This document shows, piece by piece, positions 26,395 to 36,143 of a stretch of DNA of 64,000 nucleotides. Source of the stretch: Dyadobacter sediminis (lineage in GTDB: Bacteria > Bacteroidota > Bacteroidia > Cytophagales > Spirosomataceae); NCBI RefSeq assembly GCF_005860765.1, contig NZ_VCEI01000011.1, forward strand, positions 1 through 64,000, written 5' to 3'. Position 1 is the first letter of the stretch. Each line of letters begins with the position of its first letter. A program made the translations under genes and the position numbers. The notes below the pieces were generated by a model, which made no database searches, had not been told where the DNA came from, and saw nothing but the letters and a program-made list of their open reading frames with translations.

Positions 26395-28902
26395 TTATAC
26401 AACGCCACCCATCAGCGGGTCCGTTTTGGTCACGGCACCGGTTTCCACATGTCCGGCAAAACGCTGTTCAAACGATTCCGAACCTTTAATCCTGACGCTG
26501 AAATCATACCATTGATGCGATTTGGAAAGATTTAACACGACAGAAGCCTGACTTCCGGCTGCAATGGATTTCGTGCGGGAACCGGTTTTATAACTGTTAT
26601 CGGCAATAACGATTTCATGCGGTTTATTGTCGATGTTCCGGATGGAGACCAGAATATTTCCGCTCAGACGGGACGAACCGGCCGGTTCGTACTCACAGGA
26701 AACTGCCAGCGCCGGGTTGTTCGCGCCGCCTGAAAATTCCCTGTAAAAACCATTCGGGCCATATACCCGGAGGTGATAACGGTTATTTTCAAAATCAGAC
26801 AGACTCCATTCATCGTGCAGTATATCGCCGGCTGCCACGCTGTAATCCCATGAGCGGAGGATTTCATTCTGGAAAGGACTGACCGCATAAACCCGGAACG
26901 GTGAACCGCTGGACTTGCTGCCAAATACCTTGTTGCCCGCTTTGAATTCCAGGCCGAAACTGTTTTTAGCCGGATCAAAACGGCCATTTACGTAAACTTC
27001 ATAAGGCAAAGCGCAAGCCGGTCGGATGCCTTTTTCCTGTTTTGGAAAATAGGGCGACTGCAAAGGATCAGCATTGATCTGCCTGATTTCCTCTGCTGTG
27101 AGCTGTCTGAAATTGGCGGGAGCCTCTTTAAACTGAGCCTGATGGATCCCTTCGATAAAAGGCATCCTTTCAAGAAATTCCGGCCTTGTGATTTTTTCGC
27201 CGTTGTAGGGCCTGAAAACAGAAGTAAGGTCGCCGCAAACCGTTCTGCGCCATTGCGTAATGTTCTCTTCCTGGATCTTTTTGTTGAATTTCTTTTCCAG
27301 AAACGTTTCCAGAAATTGCAGGGAAGACGTATGATCAAAGACCTCTGAATTGACAAACCCGCCGCGTGTCCAGGGCGATGCAATGATCATCGGAACACGA
27401 TAGCCAAGCCCGATTGAACTTTCGCGGATGTTTTTTTCCATAGTCGATGGATTGGTCTGCTGGGTTCGCGTGGCAAAATCCAGTTTCGGATCAATTCCAG
27501 CGGAAACCTTTCCGGTATTCTTCTTGTACGGATTAGGAACCGTAAAAGGCGGCACATGATCGAAGTAGCCGTCATTTTCGTCGTAAGTAAGGATAAAAAT
27601 CGTCTTTTTCCACACATCCGGATTTTGCAGCAGGATTTCCATGGCTTCGCTTACGTACCACGGCCCAAACCAGGGCTGACCGGGATGGTCGGAAAAATGG
27701 GCGGGCGGCATGAGCCAGGAAACCGTCGGCAAGGTGCCGTTCCGGACATCTTCCCGGAACTGGTGAAATACATCGCCTTTGGGCACGTTCAGCGTTCTTT
27801 CTTCGCCATGGTCATGGTATTGCATGGCGGTGAGGTCGTGGAAGTGCGGGTCTTTGCTGTTTGTTGTAAATGCCCTGTCGTTAAGTTCCTTGTGATGGGG
27901 GGAAAGATTCTGATACCCGTCTTTGGTGAATTTGGTCTGAGCAGTCTGGATATTGGAAAGCAGCCTTTTGGCCGCTGCCAGCTTTTGCGCGGATTTTTCG
28001 TCGGCCGGATCTTTTTCAAGCTGGGCGATCAGTTCCTGTACATTTTCCTTTTTGGACTGAAGATTGGTTATCCCGCCCTCATGCAGGCGGACATTGTACT
28101 GTTTGAAATATTCCAGCACATTGGTACCGAAGTTGCTGAGCCAGGAGCTTTCCTCGCCTTTCAATCCGTAACCCATGGTAAGTTCGTTCTGATACACTTT
28201 CCATGAAATGCCGTTTTCCTGAAGGCGTTCCGGGTAAGTAGTCCAGTCCAGTTCGGGGAATTCGTAGTTGCTGTTGTTCCACAAATGCGCGATGGATTCC
28301 GTTTCATTTTTCTCACGCACTGTGCCCGTCATCCAGTAATACCGGTTGGGGTGCGTACCCGTTATGCTGGAACAGAAGTTATGATCACAAACGGTAAATG
28401 CGTCGGCAAGAGAGTAATAGAACGGAAAATCCGACCGGTCGCAATAGCCCATCGTCAGCGGAATATGGGCATAATCCTTTTTGCCGGTCTTTTTTACATC
28501 CAGCCATTTGTCGTATTTCCCGTTGTTCATGGCGTCGGTCTGGTCCGTCCAGCCGTGCGGAATGGAGCCCATCCAGGCCACTTTGGTATCTTTGACTTTC
28601 AGGTGAAAAGGCATAAAAGTATGTCCTTCCTTGTTGGTCTGCAGCCATACCTTGTTTTTATCGGGCAACTCAACCGCCCGCGGATCGTTATAGCCGCGTA
28701 CGCCCTGCAAAGTGCCAAGCTGATGGTCAAAGGAACGGTTTTCCTGCATCAGGAAAACAATATGTTCAGCGTCGTAGAAAGTGCTTCCGAGTTCAGGATT
28801 TACTGCCAGCGCCTTTTGTATAACCGGCGGGAGCATGTTCATCATGGCGCCCGTGCCCGACAGCAGCGCAGCCTGTTTAAGAAAGTCTCTTCTTGAATTC
28901 AT
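26395..28902 (-). CDS. Tat-exported phospholipase C (phosphocholine type)
   Basis: 835 residues from ATG at 28902, which places the twin-arginine leader at the start (MNSRRDFLKQAALLSGTGAM). The catalytic phosphoesterase domain has HIVFLMQENRSFDHQLGTLQ, TGTHPNRYYWMTGT, ILTYDENDGYFDHVPPF and FDHTSSLQFLE. Two C-terminal DUF756 domains follow (from about residue 640). This matches the non-hemolytic/hemolytic PLC family, which cleaves the head group from phosphatidylcholine or sphingomyelin in the periplasm or outside the cell. Stands alone; a role in phosphate or lipid acquisition is likely. Confidence 0.92.
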   Translation of the reverse strand: MNSRRDFLKQAALLSGTGAMMNMLPPVIQKALAVNPELGSTFYDAEHIVFLMQENRSFDHQLGTLQGVRGYNDPRAVELPDKNKVWLQTNKEGHTFMPFHLKVKDTKVAWMGSIPHGWTDQTDAMNNGKYDKWLDVKKTGKKDYAHIPLTMGYCDRSDFPFYYSLADAFTVCDHNFCSSITGTHPNRYYWMTGTVREKNETESIAHLWNNSNYEFPELDWTTYPERLQENGISWKVYQNELTMGYGLKGEESSWLSNFGTNVLEYFKQYNVRLHEGGITNLQSKKENVQELIAQLEKDPADEKSAQKLAAAKRLLSNIQTAQTKFTKDGYQNLSPHHKELNDRAFTTNSKDPHFHDLTAMQYHDHGEERTLNVPKGDVFHQFREDVRNGTLPTVSWLMPPAHFSDHPGQPWFGPWYVSEAMEILLQNPDVWKKTIFILTYDENDGYFDHVPPFTVPNPYKKNTGKVSAGIDPKLDFATRTQQTNPSTMEKNIRESSIGLGYRVPMIIASPWTRGGFVNSEVFDHTSSLQFLETFLEKKFNKKIQEENITQWRRTVCGDLTSVFRPYNGEKITRPEFLERMPFIEGIHQAQFKEAPANFRQLTAEEIRQINADPLQSPYFPKQEKGIRPACALPYEVYVNGRFDPAKNSFGLEFKAGNKVFGSKSSGSPFRVYAVSPFQNEILRSWDYSVAAGDILHDEWSLSDFENNRYHLRVYGPNGFYREFSGGANNPALAVSCEYEPAGSSRLSGNILVSIRNIDNKPHEIVIADNSYKTGSRTKSIAAGSQASVVLNLSKSHQWYDFSVRIKGSESFEQRFAGHVETGAVTKTDPLMGGVV

Positions 28903-29202
28903 GTTAAAAAGTGCTCGTTTTTCGCCCAAAGATATCCGGCATACGGATGCCGAATGTTAAGGAGCTGTTATCTTTAAAAGTAGTCCCCGGTAAATTCTTA
29001 CCGGAAATGCCGGCGTAATGTCATAACGGTGCCATCCGGAATACAGGAACCGGGAATTTGGAGACAGATTGTTTCCGAAAAACCGGAAATCAGCAATTGA
29101 TCCTGAACACAGCCATTCGCAGGATCAACCTGTTGCCGGATACTGTAATCATCGGAGTGAAGCCGGTGTCTCAAAGAAGAAAAGCTTAAAGGTACTTTCC
29201 GG
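28903..29202. other. Intergenic, 300 bp, no gene
   Basis: Only a small perfect hairpin (CCGGTAA-ATTC-TTACCGG, 28987-29004) stands out. It lies upstream of the phospholipase start and downstream of the glycosyltransferase stop. Confidence 0.4.
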
Positions 29203-30309
29203 TCAATGGTTTACCGGCGTGAAATCACCGGCAATGATTTCAATTTCCTGCACAAACCGGCTTGCCCCGCTTTTGTACCAGTTCCTGAATTTCTCTGACT
29301 GGTCCTGATGTCTGGGCAGATATTCCAGTATAACGGAAAGATCAAACGTTTTGCTCCGGACGCCCGCTCCTGAAATCACGCCGTCCAGTGCATTGCATTC
29401 CTGTTCGAAATGATTCGGGACCGGAATCATCATCACAGGCTTCCCAAGATAGATCGCTTCGCATACCGACTCAAAGCCTGCCGTGGTTACAAGCGCCTTG
29501 CACGATGCCAGCATGTTCAGATACTTTTCGCTGTTGATGCGGTGGAAAGTCAGCGTTTCATCCAGCCGTAAAACCTCATCCGCTTCGGCATTGTCCCAGA
29601 AACAGTGCAGATGAACCTCCGGATGCTCCTGATGCCAGTCCACGATTTTTTTACTCATGCTGTGATGCGTCATGTACACCAGCAAAAAATCGCCGCACGT
29701 CGGTTTCAGGTTCAGGACTTCTTCGCGGATCAGCGGCGGAACTACGGTTATTTTCAGATCATTTCTGGATTCCATTTCACGGAAAGACAATGCAAGCCGT
29801 TTTGCGGCAAGCCAGGAAGTAAGCCGGGAATTGAAGTTGATGACGGATTTGTTGAAGCGGCTGTTTTCAGGAAAAACAAATTTGGGGTGCAGCAGCAGAT
29901 ACTGGTGCGCAATACAGATCATCGGTACTTTCTGACCGTACAAGAAGTTGTAAATTCCGCCATACGTTTCATAAAAACAAATGATGGCGTCCGGTTTCGT
30001 TTTGCTGACGATTTTGTGGATAAACTGAACGGCACGCAGGTACTTCGGCATGTTGGATAGAATCGTGCCGATTGTACGTCCCAGATTCATGCCTTTGCCG
30101 TTGGGATTGTAGGCGATGCACGGCGCGTCAAACTCGTAAACAGACGCTTGGATCTGATCTTTAAAAAAAGTGGGGATCATGCGTCCGGCTGACTTGCCGG
30201 TCATGGCACCCACTATTTCGTGTTGAGCCTTTCTGAGAATTTGTCCGAGCGCAATGGCCTGTGTCAGATGCCCGCGGCCTTCACCCTGAACAAGAAACAG
30301 AATTTTCAT
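29203..30309 (-). CDS. Glycosyltransferase, MurG/UGT-like (GT-B fold)
   Basis: 368 residues from ATG at 30309 (MKILFLVQGEGRGHLTQAIA). The N-terminal glycine-rich loop GEGRGH and the C-terminal donor-binding region (ALVTTAGFESVCEAIYLGKP, VMMIPVPNHFEQECNA) fit GT-B enzymes. No membrane helix. It starts 2 bp after the stop of the LpxH-like gene, so the two are probably translated together. A role in lipid A or other envelope glycolipid assembly is inferred from that partner; sugar and acceptor are unknown. Confidence 0.85.
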   Translation of the reverse strand: MKILFLVQGEGRGHLTQAIALGQILRKAQHEIVGAMTGKSAGRMIPTFFKDQIQASVYEFDAPCIAYNPNGKGMNLGRTIGTILSNMPKYLRAVQFIHKIVSKTKPDAIICFYETYGGIYNFLYGQKVPMICIAHQYLLLHPKFVFPENSRFNKSVINFNSRLTSWLAAKRLALSFREMESRNDLKITVVPPLIREEVLNLKPTCGDFLLVYMTHHSMSKKIVDWHQEHPEVHLHCFWDNAEADEVLRLDETLTFHRINSEKYLNMLASCKALVTTAGFESVCEAIYLGKPVMMIPVPNHFEQECNALDGVISGAGVRSKTFDLSVILEYLPRHQDQSEKFRNWYKSGASRFVQEIEIIAGDFTPVNH

Positions 30310-30311
30310 AA

Positions 30312-31181
30312 TTATAAAATGCAATGATCTTTGTCGGGGGCAATGCCGGTAAATGCAACCTGTTTTTCAGTTCCGGGAAAGTTCCCGACGACTGTCGTAC
30401 TGTGCGGTTTTCTGTTTTCCGGTTTATTTCCGGCATGTTGCTGATTATAATAAAGCAGGCTCCAGTTCCCGTCGGAATCCTCCACCAACGCACTCAGCGT
30501 TTCCACCCAATCGCCTGAATTCATATATTGAATGCCGTCTATTTCGCGGATTGCCGGATGATGGATGTGCCCGCAGATGACGCCGTCGCAGCTTTTCGCC
30601 TTTGCAAGCTCCGTCAGTTTTTCCTCAAAATCAGACATGTAGTTTACCGCCATTTTCACCGATTGCTTGATGCGCTGCGAAAGTGAATAGTAAGGCAGAC
30701 CTTTCCATTCGCGGTATTTATTATAAAGTTTGTTGATCCAGAGCAGAAACGTATAACCCATGTCGCCGAGGTACGCAAGCCATTTCATACGGGTTGTGAT
30801 GGAATCAAAAACATCGCCGTGGGTTATGTAGAAGCTCTTCGAACCCGAATTCAGAATGTAATCTTTCCTGAACTGGAAATGCTTTCCCAGCCGGAACGGT
30901 ATGATCTGGTCAAGAAAATCGTCGTGGTTGCCGCGGATGTAAATGACTTTGGTATTGTTTTCCTCAATCATTTTTAACACTCTTCTGAAAAACATCGTAT
31001 GTTTCCGTTTCCAGACACCATACTTTTTCAGTTGCCAGGCATCAATGATATCCCCGTTCAGGATCAGCTTTTTGCAGGAATAGTTTTTCAGAAAACTGGT
31101 TACTTCTTCTGCTTTGGAACCGCTTGCGCCCAGATGCAGGTCCGATATAATGATGGTCCGGAAGTGTGTTGTATCTCTCAT
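30312..31181 (-). CDS. UDP-2,3-diacylglucosamine diphosphatase-like metallophosphoesterase
   Basis: 289 residues. The five metallophosphoesterase motifs are in order: SDLHLG, NGDIIDAW, RGNHDD, ITHGD and CGHIHHP. The LpxH/LpxG branch converts UDP-2,3-diacylglucosamine to lipid X in lipid A synthesis at the inner membrane face. The insert between GNHD and GHIHH, with aromatic and basic residues (MGYTFLLWINKLYNKYREWK), may touch the membrane. First gene of a two-gene unit with a glycosyltransferase. Confidence 0.85.
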   Translation of the reverse strand: MRDTTHFRTIIISDLHLGASGSKAEEVTSFLKNYSCKKLILNGDIIDAWQLKKYGVWKRKHTMFFRRVLKMIEENNTKVIYIRGNHDDFLDQIIPFRLGKHFQFRKDYILNSGSKSFYITHGDVFDSITTRMKWLAYLGDMGYTFLLWINKLYNKYREWKGLPYYSLSQRIKQSVKMAVNYMSDFEEKLTELAKAKSCDGVICGHIHHPAIREIDGIQYMNSGDWVETLSALVEDSDGNWSLLYYNQQHAGNKPENRKPHSTTVVGNFPGTEKQVAFTGIAPDKDHCIL

Positions 31182-31306
31182 AATACAAATATGATCTTTT
31201 CATATTAACCGGGTATTACGGAGAAATTATCAATATGTTAATGATTTCTACAAGGATATTGCAATTACCTAGAACAATTTGGAATGTCCGGAATTGTTCA
31301 GACCGA

Positions 31307-32656
31307 TCATTTTTTCGTTTTGAGGAAATCAGCAAACCACTTTCCGGAATTTTTAACCGTCCGTTCCTGCGTGGCAAAATCGACATGGACAAGCCCGAAC
31401 CTGGCTGCATAACCTTCCGCCCATTCAAAATTGTCTGTCAGCGACCATGCCAGATAACCTTTAACATTTACGCCGTCCTGTTTGGCTTTGAGTATGTTGT
31501 AAAGGTATTGCTGGAAAAAGGCTGTTCTTTCCGAATCGTCAATTTCCCCGTTGGAAAGCACATCTTTGAAAGCCGCACCGTTTTCGGAAACGATGATATC
31601 TTTTAATCCCTTGTATTTTGCGAACTGCTGCAGGATCTGATACATTCCTTCCGGGTCAATTTCCCAACCCATGGCAGTTGCCGGCGCATTCCGCCTGGAT
31701 GCCGGAACTTCTGCCAGCCACAGAACCGGTTTGAGCCATGAATGTTTTACCACTACACTGAAATAGTTCTGAATGCCGATGAAGTCAAAATCAAACCGGA
31801 GTTTTTCATGATCGTCCGGCTGCATGTATTTTTTCATGTTGTTCAGATAGGAAAAAGCATCGGCAGGGTAGCCGAGGCCCAGCGCAGGTTCAATGAAAAG
31901 CCGGTTCAGTAACGCATCCGCTCTTTTGGCAGCCATCGTATCTCTCAGTGATCCCGTATACGGCTTTACAAACGAGCAGGAAACAGCCGTACCGATGTAG
32001 GCGCCCGGCACATTCCGCCGCACAACCCGCCCGCCTTCCGCCTGACACAAAGCAAGATGATGTACAACCGGCAGAAAATTAAAAAGCCCTTTTTTTCCCG
32101 GCGCGTGCAAGCCCGTGGTATAACCCAGTCCGGCTACGGCCATGGGTTCGTTCAGGATGATCCAGTTACGGACACGATCGCCGAACTCGGTTGTGCAGAG
32201 TTCGGTATATTCCTGAAACCAGTTTACTATTTCCCGGTTTTTCCAGCCGCCTCTGTCTTCCAGCGCCTGCGGCAGATCCCAGTGGTATAAAGTAATCCAT
32301 GGCGTAAGGTTCAGCTGCAGACATTTATCGATAAGCCGGTTGTAAAAATGAATTCCTTTGCGGTTCATGCTACCTGTTCCGGCCGGTAAAATTCGTGACC
32401 ACGAAATGGAAAAACGGAATTCCTCAAAGCCTAATTGCGCAGCAAGTGCAAGGTCATTTTCATAAGAATGATAAAAATTGCAGGCAATATCCGCATGGTC
32501 GTTATTTTTGATTTTACCCGGTACTCTGGAAAAAGTATCCCAGATGGATGGTCCGCGTCCGTCTTCTTTTACGGCGCCTTCAATCTGAAAGGATGCCGTG
32601 GCTGTTCCCCAGCGGAAATCATTTCCAAAGTCTTTTCTGGCTAATTGCAAACTCAT
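31307..32656 (-). CDS. GH1 beta-glucosidase
   Basis: 449 residues, full GH1 length with no signal peptide. The N-terminal signature is FRWGTATASFQIEGA; the acid/base Glu is in NWIILNEPMAV, the nucleophile Glu in IIVSENGAAF, and sugar-binding residues in AWSLTDNFEWAEGY. It hydrolyses beta-glucosides, probably imported disaccharides, in the cytosol. It stands downstream of the CDF transporter on the same strand (67 bp apart), with no other sugar genes beside it. Confidence 0.94.
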   Translation of the reverse strand: MSLQLARKDFGNDFRWGTATASFQIEGAVKEDGRGPSIWDTFSRVPGKIKNNDHADIACNFYHSYENDLALAAQLGFEEFRFSISWSRILPAGTGSMNRKGIHFYNRLIDKCLQLNLTPWITLYHWDLPQALEDRGGWKNREIVNWFQEYTELCTTEFGDRVRNWIILNEPMAVAGLGYTTGLHAPGKKGLFNFLPVVHHLALCQAEGGRVVRRNVPGAYIGTAVSCSFVKPYTGSLRDTMAAKRADALLNRLFIEPALGLGYPADAFSYLNNMKKYMQPDDHEKLRFDFDFIGIQNYFSVVVKHSWLKPVLWLAEVPASRRNAPATAMGWEIDPEGMYQILQQFAKYKGLKDIIVSENGAAFKDVLSNGEIDDSERTAFFQQYLYNILKAKQDGVNVKGYLAWSLTDNFEWAEGYAARFGLVHVDFATQERTVKNSGKWFADFLKTKK

Positions 32657-32723
32657 TTTTTTGATTCATGTTCAGATTATTCACCGGGTTATTCTAAAAT
32701 TTATAAATCGTTAAATGGATGTA

Positions 32724-33641
32724 TCAGATCATCCATTTCAGTTCGGTTGTAAAGGAAATCGTCAGCCACATCTTATAATCGCCTTTAATCAAATCATATA
32801 ATTCCTGCCGGATCCTGTCCAGTTCTTTTACCTGTGTTTCTGCCTGTTCTTTTGGCAGTAAAAAATCAATTTCAATCGTATAGCTGCTGCCGGTTTTAGC
32901 TACCCGCACGTACTCATCCTTGAAGTGATATTTTCTTGAAATAAAAGCGGCCTGCTCGTGTATTTTCTCTTCCACTTCATCATCCGGCGCAAATTGCAGA
33001 AGTTCTCTTATGTTTTTTATAAAAGTCCTGGCCGGGATCCGGAGAAACAAAACGGAAATAAACAAGACCATGGATGGGTCCAGATAAGGAATCAGGTAAG
33101 CATAGGACGTATTTTTAAGAAAGTAACCCAAAGATAGAACAAGCAGTACGCCAAAACTCAGAAGTGCATCCAGCTGCCATTCCGTTGATTCAATCCGGAC
33201 ATATTCCGAGTTGAGCTGCAAGGCTTTTTTACGGAAATAAAGCCATAAAACAAAGCAGCCAATGATGGAGAAAATAAGATAGGGAAGTGCAATGCCAAGC
33301 TCCACAGCCTTGCCGCCGTTCATGATATCCATGACCGAAGTGGCGAGGGAATAAAGACACAAAAATATAATGACGGAAGACTGGACCGTGATCACGAACG
33401 GCTCAAACTGGGAACGCCCGAAAGGAAGATTATCATCGTCCGGCTTACGGATAAAGTTATTGACAAGCAATGAAACCCCGGAAAGGCTGATGCCGACCAT
33501 TGAAAAAAGAGCATCAAAAATAATGGACTTGGAATCGCCTAAAATCCCGACCACAATAGCCCAGATCGTTAAAACCGAGCCCGTTGCAATGGAAAGCTTG
33601 ATCAGTTTTCTTTCATGTATTCGTTTCAGGCGCGGATTCAT
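32724..33641 (-). CDS. Cation diffusion facilitator transporter
   Basis: 305 residues with six membrane helices and a C-terminal cytosolic dimerisation domain (from about 215, FAPDDEVEEKIHEQAAFISR). The usual metal-site acids are changed: helix 2 has D43xxxS (FDALFSM) instead of DxxxD, and helix 5 has E154xxxD158 instead of HxxxD. This pattern occurs in a poorly studied CDF branch, so metal identity (Zn, Mn, Fe) is open. Two perfect 7-bp arms (TTAACAT/ATGTTAA) lie about 80 bp upstream. Confidence 0.85.
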   Translation of the reverse strand: MNPRLKRIHERKLIKLSIATGSVLTIWAIVVGILGDSKSIIFDALFSMVGISLSGVSLLVNNFIRKPDDDNLPFGRSQFEPFVITVQSSVIIFLCLYSLATSVMDIMNGGKAVELGIALPYLIFSIIGCFVLWLYFRKKALQLNSEYVRIESTEWQLDALLSFGVLLVLSLGYFLKNTSYAYLIPYLDPSMVLFISVLFLRIPARTFIKNIRELLQFAPDDEVEEKIHEQAAFISRKYHFKDEYVRVAKTGSSYTIEIDFLLPKEQAETQVKELDRIRQELYDLIKGDYKMWLTISFTTELKWMI

Positions 33642-33722
33642 TTTCTGGTAAAAGCTTGTGCTGCAACAATATTTACAAAGTTCCTGATACCGCCATCAAA
33701 ATCTGTGCTATCCACAACAATC

Positions 33723-33737
33723 TTAACATTATGTTAA
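33723..33737. promoter_or_regulatory. Perfect palindrome TTAACAT-T-ATGTTAA
   Basis: 7-bp arms with one central base, 82 bp ahead of the CDF transporter start. It is a candidate operator for a dimeric repressor; no local regulator gene is obvious. Confidence 0.35.
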
Positions 33738-33882
33738 TGCAGATCGCAGCCAGCTGACCGAAATTTTTCCCGGTTTGATCCGGAAAAACCTGTTGTTTAT
33801 TTCTTCGTATGATACATTCACTGCAGAAACAAGACTGCATCACTCATGTAAATGCATGCGTATGATCGCCTGGCATGCACAA

Positions 33883-33911
33883 AAAAATAGCAGGTAAAAC
33901 CCGCTATTTTT
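33883..33911. terminator. Orphan terminator-like hairpin
   Basis: AAAAATAGCAGG pairs with CCGCTATTTTT around a short A-rich loop, with one mismatch, A-rich before and T-rich after. No annotated gene ends here on either strand, which hints at an unseen short transcript. Confidence 0.4.
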
Positions 33912-34467
33912 AGATAAGTTCGACTAGGATTAAAAATTTATCGTTGCATGAATGGTATAAAACGGCAATTTCGGGTTATATCCTTTTAGTACCTGAATAT
34001 TCTGTAAAGATAGATGAAATCCAAACGTATAGCAGGTGCTCCATGTTAAGCAAAAATTAAATTTGTTTTAATCCAAACTTTATTGTCAACTTGTGATGTT
34101 TAATAATCTGTTGTAATTGTACAACTATATGGTGTGTAATTGCGGCATATGTCCCTGGTGTAGCGTTGTTAACGGCAGCATGGAAGGAGTTACGTGCAAG
34201 TGGACATTTATGCCGGAATCCGTACCAAAAACGTTTTTGAAATATATTGACAATGGATCTGCAATGTTGAGGGCAGTGACCCGTTTACTGATCATTCCGT
34301 TTTTAAAATGTCGTGAGCATGAACAGCAATGAAATTTCAGGCATCCGCAATTGCCGGAACAAAACAGGGAATATGATCGGAATGTTATCATATGAGGTTG
34401 GGTGTCATTTTCTGTAAAACGGTAAATGCTTTTTCTTAACTTGAGATATAATGAATTAACTAGTAAC

Positions 34468-34695
34468 ATGACTTATCAAACTTATCAATGGTCTGAACTG
34501 AATGAAGCAATGAAAGGTACTGTCATCAGTTCCTATGCCGCTTCATGGAATGTAGAAGAAAACAGGAGAGCTGAAATGTACCGGATTTTTGACATTGGCA
34601 ATCCTGCAATCATTTTTGATTCAATAGGAAAATACTGCAGGATAAATACCGACAGCATTCATAAAATGAAGCCTTTGGTTAAAACATACTTTTAA
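34468..34695 (+). CDS. Small hypothetical protein
   Basis: 75 residues from ATG at 34468 (MTYQTYQWSELNEAMKGTVI...). A longer frame from 34426 exists. Soluble, with no signal peptide or known motif; the aromatic and polar pattern looks coding. It precedes the deacetylase-like gene by 37 bp and may be co-transcribed. Confidence 0.5.
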   Translation: MTYQTYQWSELNEAMKGTVISSYAASWNVEENRRAEMYRIFDIGNPAIIFDSIGKYCRINTDSIHKMKPLVKTYF

Positions 34696-34732
34696 AGAAT
34701 GGAATCTGCCGGAAGCGGCGATTAAACCTGGT

Positions 34733-35632
34733 ATGTTCCCGATTGCTTTTCATTCCATCTATAAATATCCTGTTCCGGAAGGCCACCGCTTTCCGATGGA
34801 CAAATACGAGCTGCTGCCTTTGCAATTACTGCGGGAAGGTATAGCCGAAGAAACGGATTTTTTCAGCCCGGAACCCGTTGCTCTGAATGCTGTTTATGCA
34901 GTGCACGGAAAGGATTATACAAACCGTTTGATAAACGGTACCCTGAGCCGGAAGGAAATGCGCCGCATCGGCTTTGAACAGTCGCCGTTGCTGGCCGAAC
35001 GTGAATTTAGGATCACAAACGGTACCGTGCAAGGTGCATTAAAAGCGCTGAAAACCGGTATGGCCTTCAATATAGCCGGCGGTACGCATCACGCCGGCCG
35101 CAATCAGGGCGAAGGATTCTGCATGATTAACGATCAGGCTGCAGCGGCACAATATCTGCTGGATCATCACCAAGCCAGGCAGGTGCTTATCGTTGATCTG
35201 GATGTGCATCAGGGTAACGGAACGGCGGAAATCTTTGCCGGTGAGCCGCGGGTATTTACCTTTTCCATGCACGGCAAGAACAATTATCCTTTCAGAAAAG
35301 AACAAAGTGACCTGGACATTCCGCTCGAAGACAAAACAAACGATCATACTTATCTGGGCATTCTGAAAGAAACCTTGCCGAAACTCATACAGCAGGTCCG
35401 TCCGGATTTTATCTTTTACCAGGCCGGAGTAGACATTCTTCATACCGATAAGATCGGCCGCATGGCCTGCACGCTTCAAGGTTGCCGGCAGCGAGACGAA
35501 ATGGTGCTTCAAACGGCCGTTGAAAACAATATTCCGCTGCAATGCAGCATGGGCGGCGGCTACTCGGCCCAGCTCAGGACCATTTTGGATGCGCATGCCA
35601 ATACTTTCCGTGTAGCCAGGCAGTTGTTGTAG
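34733..35632 (+). CDS. Histone deacetylase-like (arginase-deacetylase fold) amidohydrolase
   Basis: 299 residues, typical of bacterial class II-type HDAC homologues. The active site shows paired His in GGTHHAGRNQGEGFCMIND, zinc ligands in VDLDVHQGN (Asp and His), a further Asp in QAGVDILHTD, and GGGYS near the end. In bacteria these enzymes deacetylate polyamines, acetoin-related compounds or lysines; the substrate here is unknown. Cytosolic. Confidence 0.92.
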   Translation: MFPIAFHSIYKYPVPEGHRFPMDKYELLPLQLLREGIAEETDFFSPEPVALNAVYAVHGKDYTNRLINGTLSRKEMRRIGFEQSPLLAEREFRITNGTVQGALKALKTGMAFNIAGGTHHAGRNQGEGFCMINDQAAAAQYLLDHHQARQVLIVDLDVHQGNGTAEIFAGEPRVFTFSMHGKNNYPFRKEQSDLDIPLEDKTNDHTYLGILKETLPKLIQQVRPDFIFYQAGVDILHTDKIGRMACTLQGCRQRDEMVLQTAVENNIPLQCSMGGGYSAQLRTILDAHANTFRVARQLL

Positions 35633-35736
35633 ATGAAGGGTTTTTTGTACATTCAGGGAAATGGGGATTCGGGGTCATGGGTTGTCATTTGTGGTGCATT
35701 TTTGGTTGTTTGTAATGGGTTATAAATGAAAGGGCT

Positions 35737-36129
35737 ATGAAGGGTGGATTGTTGATTGTTTTATTGGGCTTGTTGTCGGGACGTTGTTTCGGGCAATTTC
35801 CTGCCTTGATGTACGACAGCAAACAGGCGGTTTATGAAGATTCGGTCGGTACCATCAAAAAGATTGTTTCACCGTACGGGAAAAATCTGAAAGTGGTTTA
35901 TAAAAACGGACAAAAAAGAAAAATCCTGAAAAGCAGCCTGTGGGGATTTCAGAACCGCAGCGGGAAATTATACCGGCTTTACGACAACAAGGCAATGCGT
36001 GTGCTCAGGCAAAGCGGTATTATCAAATATGCGTACAAACAACCGGGTACCAATCATTTTTCATGGCGTTACAGTGCCGATCTTGACTCGCCTGTGTTCC
36101 GTACCAAAAGAAAGGCAAGGCATTTATAA
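35737..36129 (+). CDS. Small secreted hypothetical protein
   Basis: 130 residues with a signal peptide (MKGGLLIVLLGLLSGRCFG, cut before QFPA). The mature part is basic and rich in Tyr, Lys and Arg (NLKVVYKNGQKRKILKSSLW). No family recognised. The stop lies 15 bp from the stop of the convergent esterase gene. Confidence 0.6.
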   Translation: MKGGLLIVLLGLLSGRCFGQFPALMYDSKQAVYEDSVGTIKKIVSPYGKNLKVVYKNGQKRKILKSSLWGFQNRSGKLYRLYDNKAMRVLRQSGIIKYAYKQPGTNHFSWRYSADLDSPVFRTKRKARHL

Positions 36130-36143
36130 TGATAAATCAGCCG

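Larger units (their letters stand above)
33642..34467. other. Intergenic, 826 bp, no gene
   Basis: The longest gene-free stretch. It holds a palindrome (33723-33737), an orphan hairpin (33883-33911) and an AT-rich part (33910-34110). A 114-codon frame on the minus strand (34125-34469) has no recognisable motif and poor codon pattern. A small RNA between the palindrome and the hairpin is possible but unproven. Confidence 0.45.

Noticed and set aside
34125..34469. 114-codon minus-strand frame in the gene-free stretch
   Set aside because: Poor codon pattern, no motif, no neighbour context.
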